DNA of 64,000 bases from NCBI GenBank assembly GCA_030248215.1, contig JASANG010001865.1:62001-126000 (forward strand). The letters run 5' to 3'. Below the pieces are notes generated by a model. The model saw only the letters and a list, made by a program, of their open reading frames with translations. It ran no database searches and was not told the DNA's origin. This DNA comes from Enoplolaimus lenunculus (taxonomy: Eukaryota; Nematoda; Enoplea; Enoplida; Thoracostomopsidae). Positions 12,448 through 22,324 of this stretch are shown here, one piece after another. Each line of letters begins with the position of its first letter. Position 1 is the first letter of the stretch. The translations under genes and the position numbers were made by a program.

Positions 12448-12747
12448 GTTAGCGTACCACGACAATTCGTCCGCAGACGATTTATCGACCGACAACTTGA
12501 GATCCGAAATCTAGTCGGCTGGCCAATTTGTTGCCCATCATTATGCTTAAGCTCCGGATCATACCTGATAAAGTTGTTAGATTTAGGCTTTTAGGACGCT
12601 GTTGGGCATCAAGTTGTCGAGCAACGAATTGTCGGTAGATTTAGAGGTTACACATATTTTAGTTGCAATTTACTTTTAGTAGGATTCTGAACAATATTAC
12701 GTATGTTTTATTCAGGAATCTGATACTGCAAAAATACATCATTAATT

Positions 12748-13152
12748 CAGGGTGCAACTGGAATTTCGACTCCGGTAGGGAAATCACGGTATTTTTCGTT
12801 ATTCGATTCCGGTAATAAATTTGGTATTTTTTACGGGAATTTTCCGGTATTTTCATTCGAAAATTTAAGAAAAACTAGCGTATTAAGTATTGTAACGTAT
12901 TTTTCTAAAATTGTCTGAGCGTGTTTTAACAATATTTTCAATTTTGGTCACACTCCATATTTATCATAAGTTTCCCAGCTACCGCATTTGTTTAAGGACT
13001 TTGGCATTATAAATGGTGTGTTTACACGTAGGATTTCAATAAAATATCTTACAATGAATTTTTCGGTAAAAAGTGTATTTTGTTTTCCGTTTCCGGTATT
13101 TTTTAACTTTTCAGTTACGGTTCCGTTATTTTATAATTACGGTTGCACCCTG
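12748..13152. mobile_element. Non-autonomous hAT-like element, CAGGGTGCAA family
   Basis: Terminal inverted repeats CAGGGTGCAACTGGAATT and (reversed) CAGGGTGCAACCGTAATT. The interior is rich in CCGGTATTT words. Related copies are at 31981-32383 (8-bp target duplication), 34443-34731, about 34941-35259 and 37973-38687. hAT-like assignment rests on the CAGGG ends and on the 8-bp duplication seen at 31981. No transposase. Confidence 0.65.
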
Positions 13153-13273
13153 ACTAAAGTGTATCTTAATAACACAAGGGCTCGAAGCGTAATTATTTTG
13201 ATTGACGCTGTTTGAAAAGTCTTTCAAACCGGCAACATTTCGACTGTAGCAAAACAGCAATTTAAGACGACTT

Positions 13274-13705
13274 TACTGTAGTGACCCGAATAAGAGGCGG
13301 TCCCCATTTTTGGTCCCAATTATAGGAGTCTGTATCCCTAATAAGAATCCGTAAGCGGATGGAATCCTTTAACCCTAATTCGAGTCCATAAATCTCAATT
13401 ATCCCTAATTGTAGCGCATATTAATGACCCCATGACCAAATAATTTCAAAACTTTAAAGCTTGCTTACTTATAAATTTAGAAAGTACGTTCCTAAGTATA
13501 ACCTTGCATTATCGCTCAAGCTATTGACACAAGACAAATAAACGTTTAATTCAACAGACAGTTGCAGTACCGGATATATTTCAGTAACGAAGGGTGGCGG
13601 AGCGTGGGTTATAAACAAATAACAATCCGTAACAGAATGACAGGTGGTACCATATGGAAAGGCCAAATGAATATCAGTCCCCCTCTTATCCGGTTCACTA
13701 CAGTA
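13274..13705. mobile_element. MITE with TACTGTAGTGACC termini
   Basis: Ends TACTGTAGTGACCCGAATAA and (reversed) TACTGTAGTGAACCGGATAA form inverted repeats of about 24 bp. The interior has the TAATAAGAATCCGTAAGCGG block that recurs at about 2860-3020, 46750-46910, 57990-58160 and 36930-37075. No coding capacity. The TA at both ends is compatible with a TA-target transposon superfamily, which is inference. Confidence 0.6.
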
Positions 13706-13819
13706 CTTTCATTCGCGTACGATGAGACCTTAACAGAAAGCTGCCTTCAGGCATTCAAATAACTTTTTCCACCTGATCACTGCCGCAAGTTGCATGTTGT
13801 CATTTTATTTCAATGTCAG

Positions 13820-13961
13820 GATTTGCACAGTTTTACCAAACATCAAAATCAAGCAGCGCACCTGTCTGAGCGAACAATGAACCGAAATAATTTTGGCCTG
13901 AACAACATTTATGAACAAATACATTGTTCAACAAAAGATTCCGTCGTTTCTTCTCCTACAG
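13820..13961 (+). CDS. Gene A, exon
   Basis: Acceptor TTTCAATGTCAG and donor CCTACAG|GTATTT. It reads DLHSFTKHQNQAAHLSERTM... to ...STKDSVVSSPT. It starts in phase 0, which fits the 12447 end, and ends in phase 1, so the G plus AA opening the 14568 exon gives Glu. These matching phases are the main evidence that it belongs to gene A. Confidence 0.6.
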
Positions 13962-14567
13962 GTATTTATATAATTGAGCATTCGGTTCAACGACAAACCT
14001 TTTGCTTATTTATTTAATTCAATCATTAAAACTCCAAGTAGTAATTAGCTTACAATATATACTCCGATCGTACAGCCTTATTCACACGTTCAAGTTTTTG
14101 CAGCAAGAATTAGCCTTTGCAATTGATGTGCGCAAACTTTGCATCTAAAACTTGCATCAGTAACTTGCACATGCAAATTCTAACAACGAGAACTCTTATT
14201 TTACAATTACCAGCCTCCAAGTTTTGCAAAGTGGCTTTAACTGTCGTTTCGTTAAAAATTTCAACTTATATCTTTCATGTTAATCAGGAAAATGTTGAAA
14301 TAGCAATGTTTCTTTCTTACAAATGTTTACTTACATGTCAGGGCAATTGCGTTTGGCTTTTCGTTCGTTACGCTCGCGAGGCTTCTTTCACTACATACTG
14401 TTAGCACATCCGTTAAAATATTTTATGAAAAAATATATGGTTCCTTCATACATTCCTGGACCCCCACTTAACTGCGGTTGCTCGAGCCCGGAAATTGTTC
14501 ACCCACGTATTTCATTTGCAGCTGGTCAATTAACGCTGCATCAAATATTGGCGTATTACAATTTCAG

Positions 14568-14722
14568 AAATTTACGAAAGTCCATTCGCAGCATCAGTTT
14601 TGTCGCCTCAGCCAACGATAGCAAAAGGTCAAGCTGTTCGAAACCGAGTACTCTTTGAACAATTGGAACAAACGCCTACATTCGATACATTGTATGCGTT
14701 CACTGCAAACCTTTTGCAAACG
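14568..14722 (+). CDS. Gene A, exon (alternative end at a stop)
   Basis: Acceptor ACAATTTCAG. It reads IYESPFAASVLSPQPTIAKG and RVLFEQLEQTPTFDTLYAFT. The donor is probably ACG|GTACTC (phase 0), which matches the phase-0 start at 15812. Without splicing the frame closes at a TAG at 14735-14737, so an alternative protein end is possible. Confidence 0.5.
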
Positions 14723-14956
14723 GTACTCGACCAGTAGTAGCAATAAGCACGGTTTATATTAATCATGAGATAAACACAAAAAAGAACTAAAATAATCAGC
14801 TGCACGATCATTCGAGCACAAATGCACTGACCATCTGGCGTTGCCTGCAAATACCCAACGAGCTCGCTGGAAACAGTAGTGTGTCGGTTTATAGAAAATG
14901 CCACAGCTGATTTTCAGTGCCAGTCCAGTTTGTATTCGACATATCATACCTGAATT

Positions 14957-15080
14957 AGGGTTACGCTATACTTTACTGAGCCCGACGCCGGTGCGCATAG
15001 CCGCACGCCGCTTCGCGCCGGCGCACGGCGGCGTATGGTACGAAGCCGGCATCCGGCTCTGTAAAGTATAGCGCAACCCT
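14957..15080. mobile_element. GC-rich hairpin MITE, 124 bp
   Basis: AGGGTTACGCTATACTTTAC and (reversed) AGGGTTGCGCTATACTTTAC at the two ends; the inverted match runs about 35 bp on each side. The centre is GC-rich (CGCCGG-like words), sharply unlike the AT-rich surroundings. It sits in an intron of gene A. Confidence 0.7.
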
Positions 15081-15166
15081 TTATTCTGAGAGAACTTAGT
15101 TCAGAAAACGAATGATTGTCCAGTGCCTTAATAAATCAGTGATATAAAGTAATGAGAACTACCGCA

Positions 15167-15366
15167 CACTGCAAAAAATGGTGAGTCAAATTGACTCTCT
15201 CGGAAATAGGCTTTTCCTGACTACACAAAATGAGTTAAAATATGACTCCGCCTGAGTCAAATTCGACTCAATTTGACTCTGGCGGAGTCGAATTTTGACT
15301 CAATTTGTGTAGTCAGAAAAAGCCTATTTCAAAGAGAGTCAATTTGACTCACTATTTTTTGCAGTG
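15167..15366. mobile_element. Hairpin MITE, CACTGCAAAAAA termini
   Basis: A nearly perfect inverted repeat of 200 bp, with CACTGCAAAAAATGGTGAG at one end and its reverse complement (with one change) at the other. The two arms meet at about 15265. GAGTCAAATT-type words recur inside. A degraded second copy is at about 1840-1935. It could fold into a long hairpin if transcribed in the gene A intron. Confidence 0.8.
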
Positions 15367-15811
15367 CATTTGCTTTAAATTTCTACCTCATCCATGCATT
15401 ACTATTAAAGTTGTAAACGCCTTTCATATTTGTTTGGCGTGCCGTTCAAACCTAGAATAAAGCTTTGTTTTGCAAACATTTGAGAGAACATGTATGCAAA
15501 GTTCACACACATTCATGTGAGGAACTTTTGAAGTGCCACAAATATCTACCCTAAGATCTTGATGTTGTATATCTTGCAGCCCTTCAACTAGTAGTAATTT
15601 ATATTTGGTTTGCACGTTGTCCAACTACTTTTTACTGTTACATATATAACTTTTGTACCTTACCAATGATACAAACCATAAAACATTTACAAATTAATGT
15701 AAATTTGAATGCAATATAAACACATGTTATGAAATTATTCGAATACTTAGCTCATACTACTTGGTAGAAAAGTACAGTTGAAACGAGAGTATGTTCACTT
15801 GTCAATTTCAG

Positions 15812-16120
15812 ATGAAAATGTTTCGATTCAGTGTTTTCGAAAAAACCCAAACTTGTGCTCAACTGGATTTGGAACTCTTGCATGCACAAAGCGCACTGCT
15901 GCTGGCTCACGCTCAAATTCAACGTCAAAAGCTTGAACTTCGATTAGTACTCGGACTTGCAAACGGTGGCGTCAATTCTTCCGGATTGCTTCCAAGTAAC
16001 AGTTCAACTGCATCAACACAATTGCTTAATCCGCGACGTGCTAATTCGTGGCATGGTCAAGATTTGCTATCCCGATTGGTACGCGATTATAAGTTTAATC
16101 GGATGCCTAAACAATTATAA
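15812..16120 (+). CDS. Gene A, exon, terminal or internal
   Basis: Acceptor TCAATTTCAG|ATG. It reads MKMFRFSVFEKTQTCAQLD, then a helical LLHAQSALLLAHAQIQRQKL, then Ser/Asn-rich sequence. The frame closes with TAA at 16118-16120. A weak phase-0 donor, TTG|GTACGC after 16078, would instead join it in frame to the exon at 16650. So gene A may end here, or this may be an alternative last exon of a longer gene. Confidence 0.55.
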   Translation: MKMFRFSVFEKTQTCAQLDLELLHAQSALLLAHAQIQRQKLELRLVLGLANGGVNSSGLLPSNSSTASTQLLNPRRANSWHGQDLLSRLVRDYKFNRMPKQL

Positions 16121-16649
16121 TTTACTTCAATCTAGTTGAAAAACAAACAATGTTACGCTTTGCTTAAATACTGATATAGAATTTTCAGATAACTCAATAT
16201 TAATTATTTTGAGTTGCAGTTCACAGGGAATTAACCACCATGCAAAGCTATCACATTTTTAAAAAAATCAAATTATTCCAACCAATTTTAAGGCGGGTGT
16301 TTAGTCTTTTAGCAGCAGCCTCTACACAAGTTTTTACAATTTCTGTAGATCAGCATGTTGGTATATAGAAAATTTGATGTCTATTGCCTTTGTAAAGCAG
16401 TCAGTCATACGATAATAAATCACTTGTATCCATCGGTAAACATTTAAACAATCGTGCTACTTTGCACTTGTACACTTTTCAGGCACAAGCTTAAATCTAA
16501 TCCAAAGCTTATCTTTTGCCGAAATTTGAAAATTTCGGAAACTGATGGGGCAAGGGTTCACGAGAAATTTTTTTCTTTAGGCAATAACTCAATTAACAAG
16601 CTATAAAGCTGGAAGTATATTATTGCTACAAACAAAATTAACATTTCAG

Positions 16650-16929
16650 GTTAATGCCGAGCTGTCGTTTTATTTACCGTTCAAGTTACAAGGTTCACGT
16701 ATGATACAGTGGTCACAACGACAAAGTCACCTGGCTCAAGATGAAGCTTTGCACTCAAACGCAGACATCCAGAACATTTATCAGAATCAATGTGAGATTC
16801 TGTTAGCAAAGGAACTCAGCGATATAGAAAATATATTGGCTCACGCTTACGAAAAACATCACGCTGGAAACCACATGATCGACCACTCGTTAGACAAGAC
16901 GGTTGAAGCGGAATCCGTAAATTCAACAG
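16650..16929 (+). CDS. Gene A (or separate gene), exon
   Basis: Acceptor ACATTTCAG|GTT, donor CAACAG|GTAAAA. It reads VNAELSFYLPFKLQGSRMIQ and QNQCEILLAKELSDIENILA, a charged helical segment. It starts in phase 0 and ends in phase 1 with this donor. The next exon at 17754 appears to begin in phase 0, so a weaker donor TCC|GTAAAT or an unseen small exon would be needed. Confidence 0.55.
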
Positions 16930-17753
16930 GTAAAAATGTAATTATGAGATATAAACAATTCAAAAGTGTAAAGAGTTCGATTTTTAAATTAAATGACAGC
17001 CAGGGGCGTATACTATGGGAGGCATAGAGGAGATATATTCTCAGATACAAGCAAAATCAATTTCAACAGCGTTTTAGAGTAACTTTCTGGATGCTGGAGA
17101 TCAAAAAAATTTTTTACTTAAAGTTATATCTGAAGCACTTGTGCCAATGTGGTAGATGATAATGAATTTCCGAGAACACAGTTTCGAATCCTAGGTGCTT
17201 TTGCAAACTACGTATATTAGACTAATTCGGGGCAGAAACCAGTTAAAGGGTCTAAAAGTAGCTAATCTGTCTATGATCAACTTGTAGACAAATACTCAAC
17301 GAAGCGATCGTGTATAATAACAACGTTTGGATTATTTGCCCCGGCGAAAATTCATGCTTTTCTAAATACTTTAAAGGATCAAGATTTGCAACGACCATAC
17401 AATCTGCACAAGTTTTTCACATACTGATCACAAATTGAAGCTTGCTGTAATTTAAATTAGTCAGGCGACTTAGCGCAATGCGTAAAGTTAGCGAAAGCAC
17501 AAAAATTTTTGTGCAAATTTTGTTTTCATAGAACGAAGAACAATCAATCACGTGTATTTCCTAAGAAATTTTTGTAAACAAAGTAATACTGGCAATTTGC
17601 CCAAAATACGTATGTGGGGCATTCCAGCTTTAATATATAGATTACTGTGTTTATATTAAAGCATTTATATGCTTATATTTTTTATTTTGTTCTATAAAAT
17701 ATGTTTCTGTTTTATACTTCGCATCTTCTTCATGCGTTCATACAAAACCCAAG

Positions 17754-20237
17754 CATCCGGCGACTGATTGGTATTCGCCACAACGCCGCATTCCTGCCCA
17801 CTGCCCGAAGATTGACTTAAAGTATGGACTTAGCTCTAAGCCAAATATCATTTACACAAACATTTCGGATACAGACGTTAATGAACCAGAAGCATTTTCG
17901 AACAAATCTGTAGTCTACGAAAACGATGATTTAGCAGGTGACGCAAAATTTTTGGATCCAGTCCCTACTGTGACGCACGATGACACCATTGATAACTGCA
18001 ACCGGCTTTCAACAGAGCCCTCACAAACTTATAATTCATTCTGTTCGTTGCCTCAAGTTAGCCCAATATGCTCAAAAACAGAGTCAGTGCTTAGAAAGAA
18101 ACGAAATCGGGCCAACTTTGAAGGCAGTCGGCCCGCAAGACCTCCGCCTATTTATGAATCGGTGTTGTTAAACAGCCAGTCCATGAAGAACCCAAATAAA
18201 CAAAATGGAAATTACATTACTGCCAGCGAAAGCTATTTTACAACAACTTCGGGTAATCAAGATCTGAAAAATGTACCTACAAATGAACCGCAACTCAATT
18301 GTGTATTATTGGTAGGCGATCAATACTCCGCGAACAGTAAAAGCGATCAGTTTCAACTGAACAATGTTAACCAAAAGAACGAAGTTGCTTATAACAACAT
18401 TCAATGTTCAACAAATTTAAACGATTTTGTTCAAAGTAGTATTTCCATCCACAAAACAAACGATTCGAGTCAACTGTTAAAGTGCGTCACTACCAACATA
18501 CCTAAATCGCCACAACTTTGCAAAGCCCAAAATACACGCCCATTGTCATCAATTGTCGCTACAGAGTCACAAGTTAACCAAAGTCCAGCGCTGTCCGAAC
18601 GTGCTTATTCCACCAAGTGGAATAACAACAAAAATTCGTCACACAAAACAGTAGTAAATCCAAGCTGCAAACAAATGCAACCAGTATTTCGCTCTGGTAA
18701 GATTCCAGCACAAAGTGAACAACAAGAACATTGCGTCCAAACACCAAATACGCCACCTACAACAATTAAAGCAATTTCATCAGTCATGGGGTTATCGCCA
18801 AACCTCGGCATTAAAAACTCTACCATCACAAATAATTTTTCAACAGCAAATTACAATTCATCTAAGAATTATGTTGCACAAAAAGTGATTCACACTGGAA
18901 GACAAATGGAGCCACACAACAGTCAACACAAACCAACAAACAATTCGCAGCAGCTCGATGCAGCAAACTTTAATAACACTGCATGTGCTTCAGTTGCATG
19001 TAAACAAAGTTTGCCGCTAACTTGCATTCCAACAATAGTCAATAACAATAGCCTGCAGAATTGTGCTACCATACCAGATAATTTGCGTTTGTCAAACTTA
19101 AAACATTCTGATGAAAACGCTGTTTCACATTGTACGCCTCAACTTGAAATAAATCGTTATAGAGCAGAAAACGTACATTATAACGCTAACAATTTTGATA
19201 ATGAAGGCAATCATATTTACGATATACCTCCTGGGTCTTCATCAACCAGTGAGTCAGACACTGCTCGACATAAACTTGCGTCTCCTTACAAAGCGTCTTG
19301 CGTCTCAACTCCAAGATACGGTTCAATCGGGCTCACCAGCGCAATTCCGCAACGGCAACCGTCACACTGTTTAGCTCATGATATTTACTCAAGTCAAAGA
19401 AATAACCCTAATGCTGAAAGCAATCAGAAACGTACAAAAGTTCAACCAATCACTACCGCGTACGATGAACATGGCGAAGCAAAGAACGAAACTTTCCACG
19501 TGCCTTATTCTAGCGGCGGTACTTCAAAAATGCCTATTTGGGTTAAGAAATCAAATGAAACTGAAAGTTTCGACAGAATCGGGTCTTCTACCAGCGAAAT
19601 TTCGCTACTAAATCGCAACCGCGAAATGCAAAATGCTCCAAGTCATCATACAACACTGAGCAGCTGCACAGATCACCCTGGTTCTCCACGATTGTCAAGC
19701 AATACAAAGACAGAAAGTGACGTCATATTTCGAACAAAGACTGGCCTAAAATTCAATTCCCAGACCGAAAGATCCAGACAAGTTGGGCGTCATGGAAGGA
19801 TAAAGCCCTCTCAGATATCGCCACCACCGAGCAACTCAACTGCAACGTCATCGGTGATAATTTGCGAAAACAACACAACGGTCGAACTGGCATCATCAGA
19901 ATCTTGTTGTTCGTCAGATGATGAAATTGTTGCTTCACTCGCAATGAGAAACACTGCATTTCTTAGACCCGAATGCGACCACACAAGCAAAGACGGAGCA
20001 AACCCAAAATTCCAAAGGTCAAAGAAGATTGTCATCAACGCAAGACAAAGCTCGGCAACGGAAGTTTTGCACGATTTTTCGACCAACATGAACGCAGAAA
20101 TAAGAGATTCAGCCGCTAAAACAACGCTGTCTTTACCAAAAAAGAAATCACGAAGCATTTCTAAATTACCCGAACTTTTTAAAAGACGATCGTGGATGCA
20201 AAAAATTGCCGGTCGTTCGAACGTCAAAATGTTATAA
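17754..20237 (+). CDS. Gene A, large 3' exon, Ser/Asn/Thr-rich C-terminal region
   Basis: About 827 codons are open from acceptor AAACCCAAG to TAA at 20235-20237. It begins HPATDWYSPQRRIPAHCPK and is very rich in Ser, Asn, Gln and Thr, with little hydrophobic sequence, so it is probably disordered. Short motifs include ARPPPIYESVLL (a possible SH3 or WW ligand) and HIYDIPPGSSSTSESD. The extreme C-terminus is basic (PELFKRRSWMQKIAGRSNVK). Length and composition match the 3439 and 8905 exons, supporting a single giant protein of roughly 2,400 residues. I do not recognise the family. Annotators without splice data may split this into several genes. Confidence 0.75.
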   Translation, partial: HPATDWYSPQRRIPAHCPKIDLKYGLSSKPNIIYTNISDTDVNEPEAFSNKSVVYENDDLAGDAKFLDPVPTVTHDDTIDNCNRLSTEPSQTYNSFCSLPQVSPICSKTESVLRKKRNRANFEGSRPARPPPIYESVLLNSQSMKNPNKQNGNYITASESYFTTTSGNQDLKNVPTNEPQLNCVLLVGDQYSANSKSDQFQLNNVNQKNEVAYNNIQCSTNLNDFVQSSISIHKTNDSSQLLKCVTTNIPKSPQLCKAQNTRPLSSIVATESQVNQSPALSERAYSTKWNNNKNSSHKTVVNPSCKQMQPVFRSGKIPAQSEQQEHCVQTPNTPPTTIKAISSVMGLSPNLGIKNSTITNNFSTANYNSSKNYVAQKVIHTGRQMEPHNSQHKPTNNSQQLDAANFNNTACASVACKQSLPLTCIPTIVNNNSLQNCATIPDNLRLSNLKHSDENAVSHCTPQLEINRYRAENVHYNANNFDNEGNHIYDIPPGSSSTSESDTARHKLASPYKASCVSTPRYGSIGLTSAIPQRQPSHCLAHDIYSSQRNNPNAESNQKRTKVQPITTAYDEHGEAKNETFHVPYSSGGTSKMPIWVKKSNETESFDRIGSSTSEISLLNRNREMQNAPSHHTTLSSCTDHPGSPRLSSNTKTESDVIFRTKTGLKFNSQTERSRQVGRHGRIKPSQISPPPSNSTATSSVIICENNTTVELASSESCCSSDDEIVASLAMRNTAFLRPECDHTSKDGANPKFQRSKKIVINARQSSATEVLHDFSTNMNAEIRDSAAKTTLSLPKKKSRSISKLPELFKRRSWMQKIAGRSNVKML

Positions 20238-20305
20238 AATGAATTTTTTTAAATCTTTCAACGTCTCATGCAACGCCTTTTATCTTAAGAGGGCAAGCAA
20301 AAGAA

Positions 20306-20467
20306 CAGGGGCGGAGCAGTATTATAAGCCTATTCCTAAGCCCAAGCCTAAGCGCGTAACAATGATTTTATTTCTAAGTCTACGTCTCAGCCTAAGCCAA
20401 GAAAAAAATTAGTCTAAAGTTGAAGCTTTACTCTTTTCTAGTCCCACAGAAAAACGTTCCGCCCCTG
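20306..20467. mobile_element. Short TIR element with internal TTAGGC-like repeats, copy 2
   Basis: Begins CAGGGGCGGAGCAGTATTA and ends TTCCGCCCCTG, an inverted repeat of about 10 bp typical of hAT-like ends. The interior holds CCTAAGCCCAAGCCTAAGC and degenerate units, then a block shared with 11131-11289. The same TTAGGC-rich block, in the other orientation, is seen at about 26613-26665 and 34826-34905. Confidence 0.65.
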
Positions 20468-21431
20468 ATCTTTACATGTTCCACTTATTGTATAGTAAAT
20501 ATTGGGCTTTCTAAAAAGCGAGTAGATGTGAAATTAACAATCGTCTATAAAACATCGCAAGCCTTGAACAGTCTTGGCTGCGCCATTTTCCTAAGTGTGC
20601 TTTTTTCACACAAGCAAAAATGAAGAACTTCGCGCTAACACGTGTAAATTGTATGTCTTAGAGGCGAGATAGCTTCAAGGTCATACAGAAATAAAAGTCA
20701 TGTCAATTTTAAAGCTCAATGGTCATGGTTGAATATATTGTTGGTCAAAATGTAATATATTAAGGGGTCAATCAAAATATAATACCTATATTAGGGAAGT
20801 CTAAATATAAATCTGAGGTCCAAATATAATGGGGGTGAAAATAAGATTCATTAGCAGAGTCAAAATATAATCGAGTCGAAGTATTATACGACACTGGCAT
20901 GGCGCAACCAGAGGTGAAAGAACCGTTGCCGAGTGATAAGTTTTGCCATAGTTAGGACTGCAGTTGGAGATCAGACATAATTACGCCGTTAAAACAATGT
21001 TCAATTTTGAATTTTAAAGTTTACAGCAGTGTTGTAAAACTAACGATGTAAACTGCTTCTGCAGAAATTTCCACAATTCAAATTTCAAAAATTGCTCGAA
21101 AGATAAACAAACGATAGGCATAAGTTTTATTTAAACACGAAATATGTTGCTACTGAAATTGCCGAAAGCTGTAAAAATTCTGCCGCAAACGGAAGTAAAT
21201 TTTCTGCCGCAAATGAAAGTCGATTTTCCGCCGCAGTTATAAGCAAGAATGCCTCCAGCATGTAGTTGGACACCGAAAAACAACAAACGAAGTAACTTTT
21301 TTCTGCTTTTTCCGAGGGATGGAAAAATTTTTTATAAATATAACTTAGGGGGAAGTGCACAAAAGCGGACCTCTACAGCATGCAATAGTTCCAACATCAG
21401 GATCCGGACTGGAAATGCAGCGAGGCCGAGC
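20468..21431. other. Intergenic, between gene A and ess2
   Basis: No gene seen. At about 20745-20885 the word TCAAAATATAAT and close variants recur irregularly (degenerate tandem repeat). The rest is AT-rich. Confidence 0.4.
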
Positions 21432-21678
21432 TTAACCCTTTCTCACATGAATATTTTTTATTCCCCCTGAGACTTACTTTTATGCTAGGATTCGAACTCC
21501 AGTCATCACCACTTAGCTATAGGAGCTTGACGCTCGAGCCCGAGGGGTCTCACGTCTTGCGGTGATTTAGTACTATGTATACGTGTTGCAATTGTTAAAC
21601 ACAGTGCTATATATATTATTTAACGTATATACACAGCGCTGAGTTGCCTATAGGCAACTCAATGTGAGAAGGGGTTAT
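21432..21678. mobile_element. TTAA-ended MITE carrying tRNA-like boxes, copy 1
   Basis: Starts TTAACCCTTTCTCACATGAA and ends ATGTGAGAAGGGGTTA, inverted terminal repeats of about 16 bp. The TTAA at the ends and CCCTT start are typical of piggyBac-like MITEs. On the - strand the interior has a tRNA-like B box (GAGTTCGAATCC) and an A-box-like word, so a SINE or tRNA piece may be embedded. A second copy follows within 30 bp. Confidence 0.65.
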
Positions 21679-21703
21679 AGAAAGTAAACTGAAAATTTTT
21701 CGC

Positions 21704-21974
21704 TTAACCCTTTCCCACATGAATATTTTCTATTTCCCCTGAGACCTACTTTTATGCTAGGATTCGAATTCCAGTGACTGGAGTGGGAGGCGTATACCAT
21801 CACCATCCAGCTATAGGAGCTTGACGCTCGAGACCGAGGGGGTTCTCACGTCTTGTGGTGATTTAGTACTATTTATACGTGTTGCAATTGGTAAACACGG
21901 TGCGATATATATTATTTAACGTCTATACACTGCGCTGAGTTGCCTATAGGCAACTCGATGTGAGAAGGGGTTAA
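21704..21974. mobile_element. TTAA-ended MITE carrying tRNA-like boxes, copy 2
   Basis: TTAACCCTTTCCCACATGAA to ATGTGAGAAGGGGTTAA, with TTAA at each end. It differs from copy 1 by scattered changes and one short insertion (about 20 bp) near the tRNA-like box region. Two direct copies this close suggest either tandem insertion or local duplication. Confidence 0.7.
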
Positions 21975-22324
21975 GCAGTGTTTAAGAAAAGTGAAAGAAA
22001 AGGCTGCTAAGTTAAAAACGCAAACACAGACTACGTTTACTTTAAAAGATAAATTCACAGTACATATGTGAGATATTGTACTCTTTATTAACGGCAAAGC
22101 CGTCATAATGCCAACAGTAAAGAGGACTAGCAGAATGTGAAGATCGTTTACTTTAGAACAACAATTTTTGGATGGTTGAAAACGACTTCCAGACAGAAAA
22201 CAAAGCGATGGAGGAAACTCAAAAGTTAAGGCATGATGTAAATGCGTCGTTAACTGTCAGGTGCATTGGTAATTCCGTGGACCGAAAACTTATGCCAAGC
22301 GCGATTTTAATTGTTCAGCTAAAT

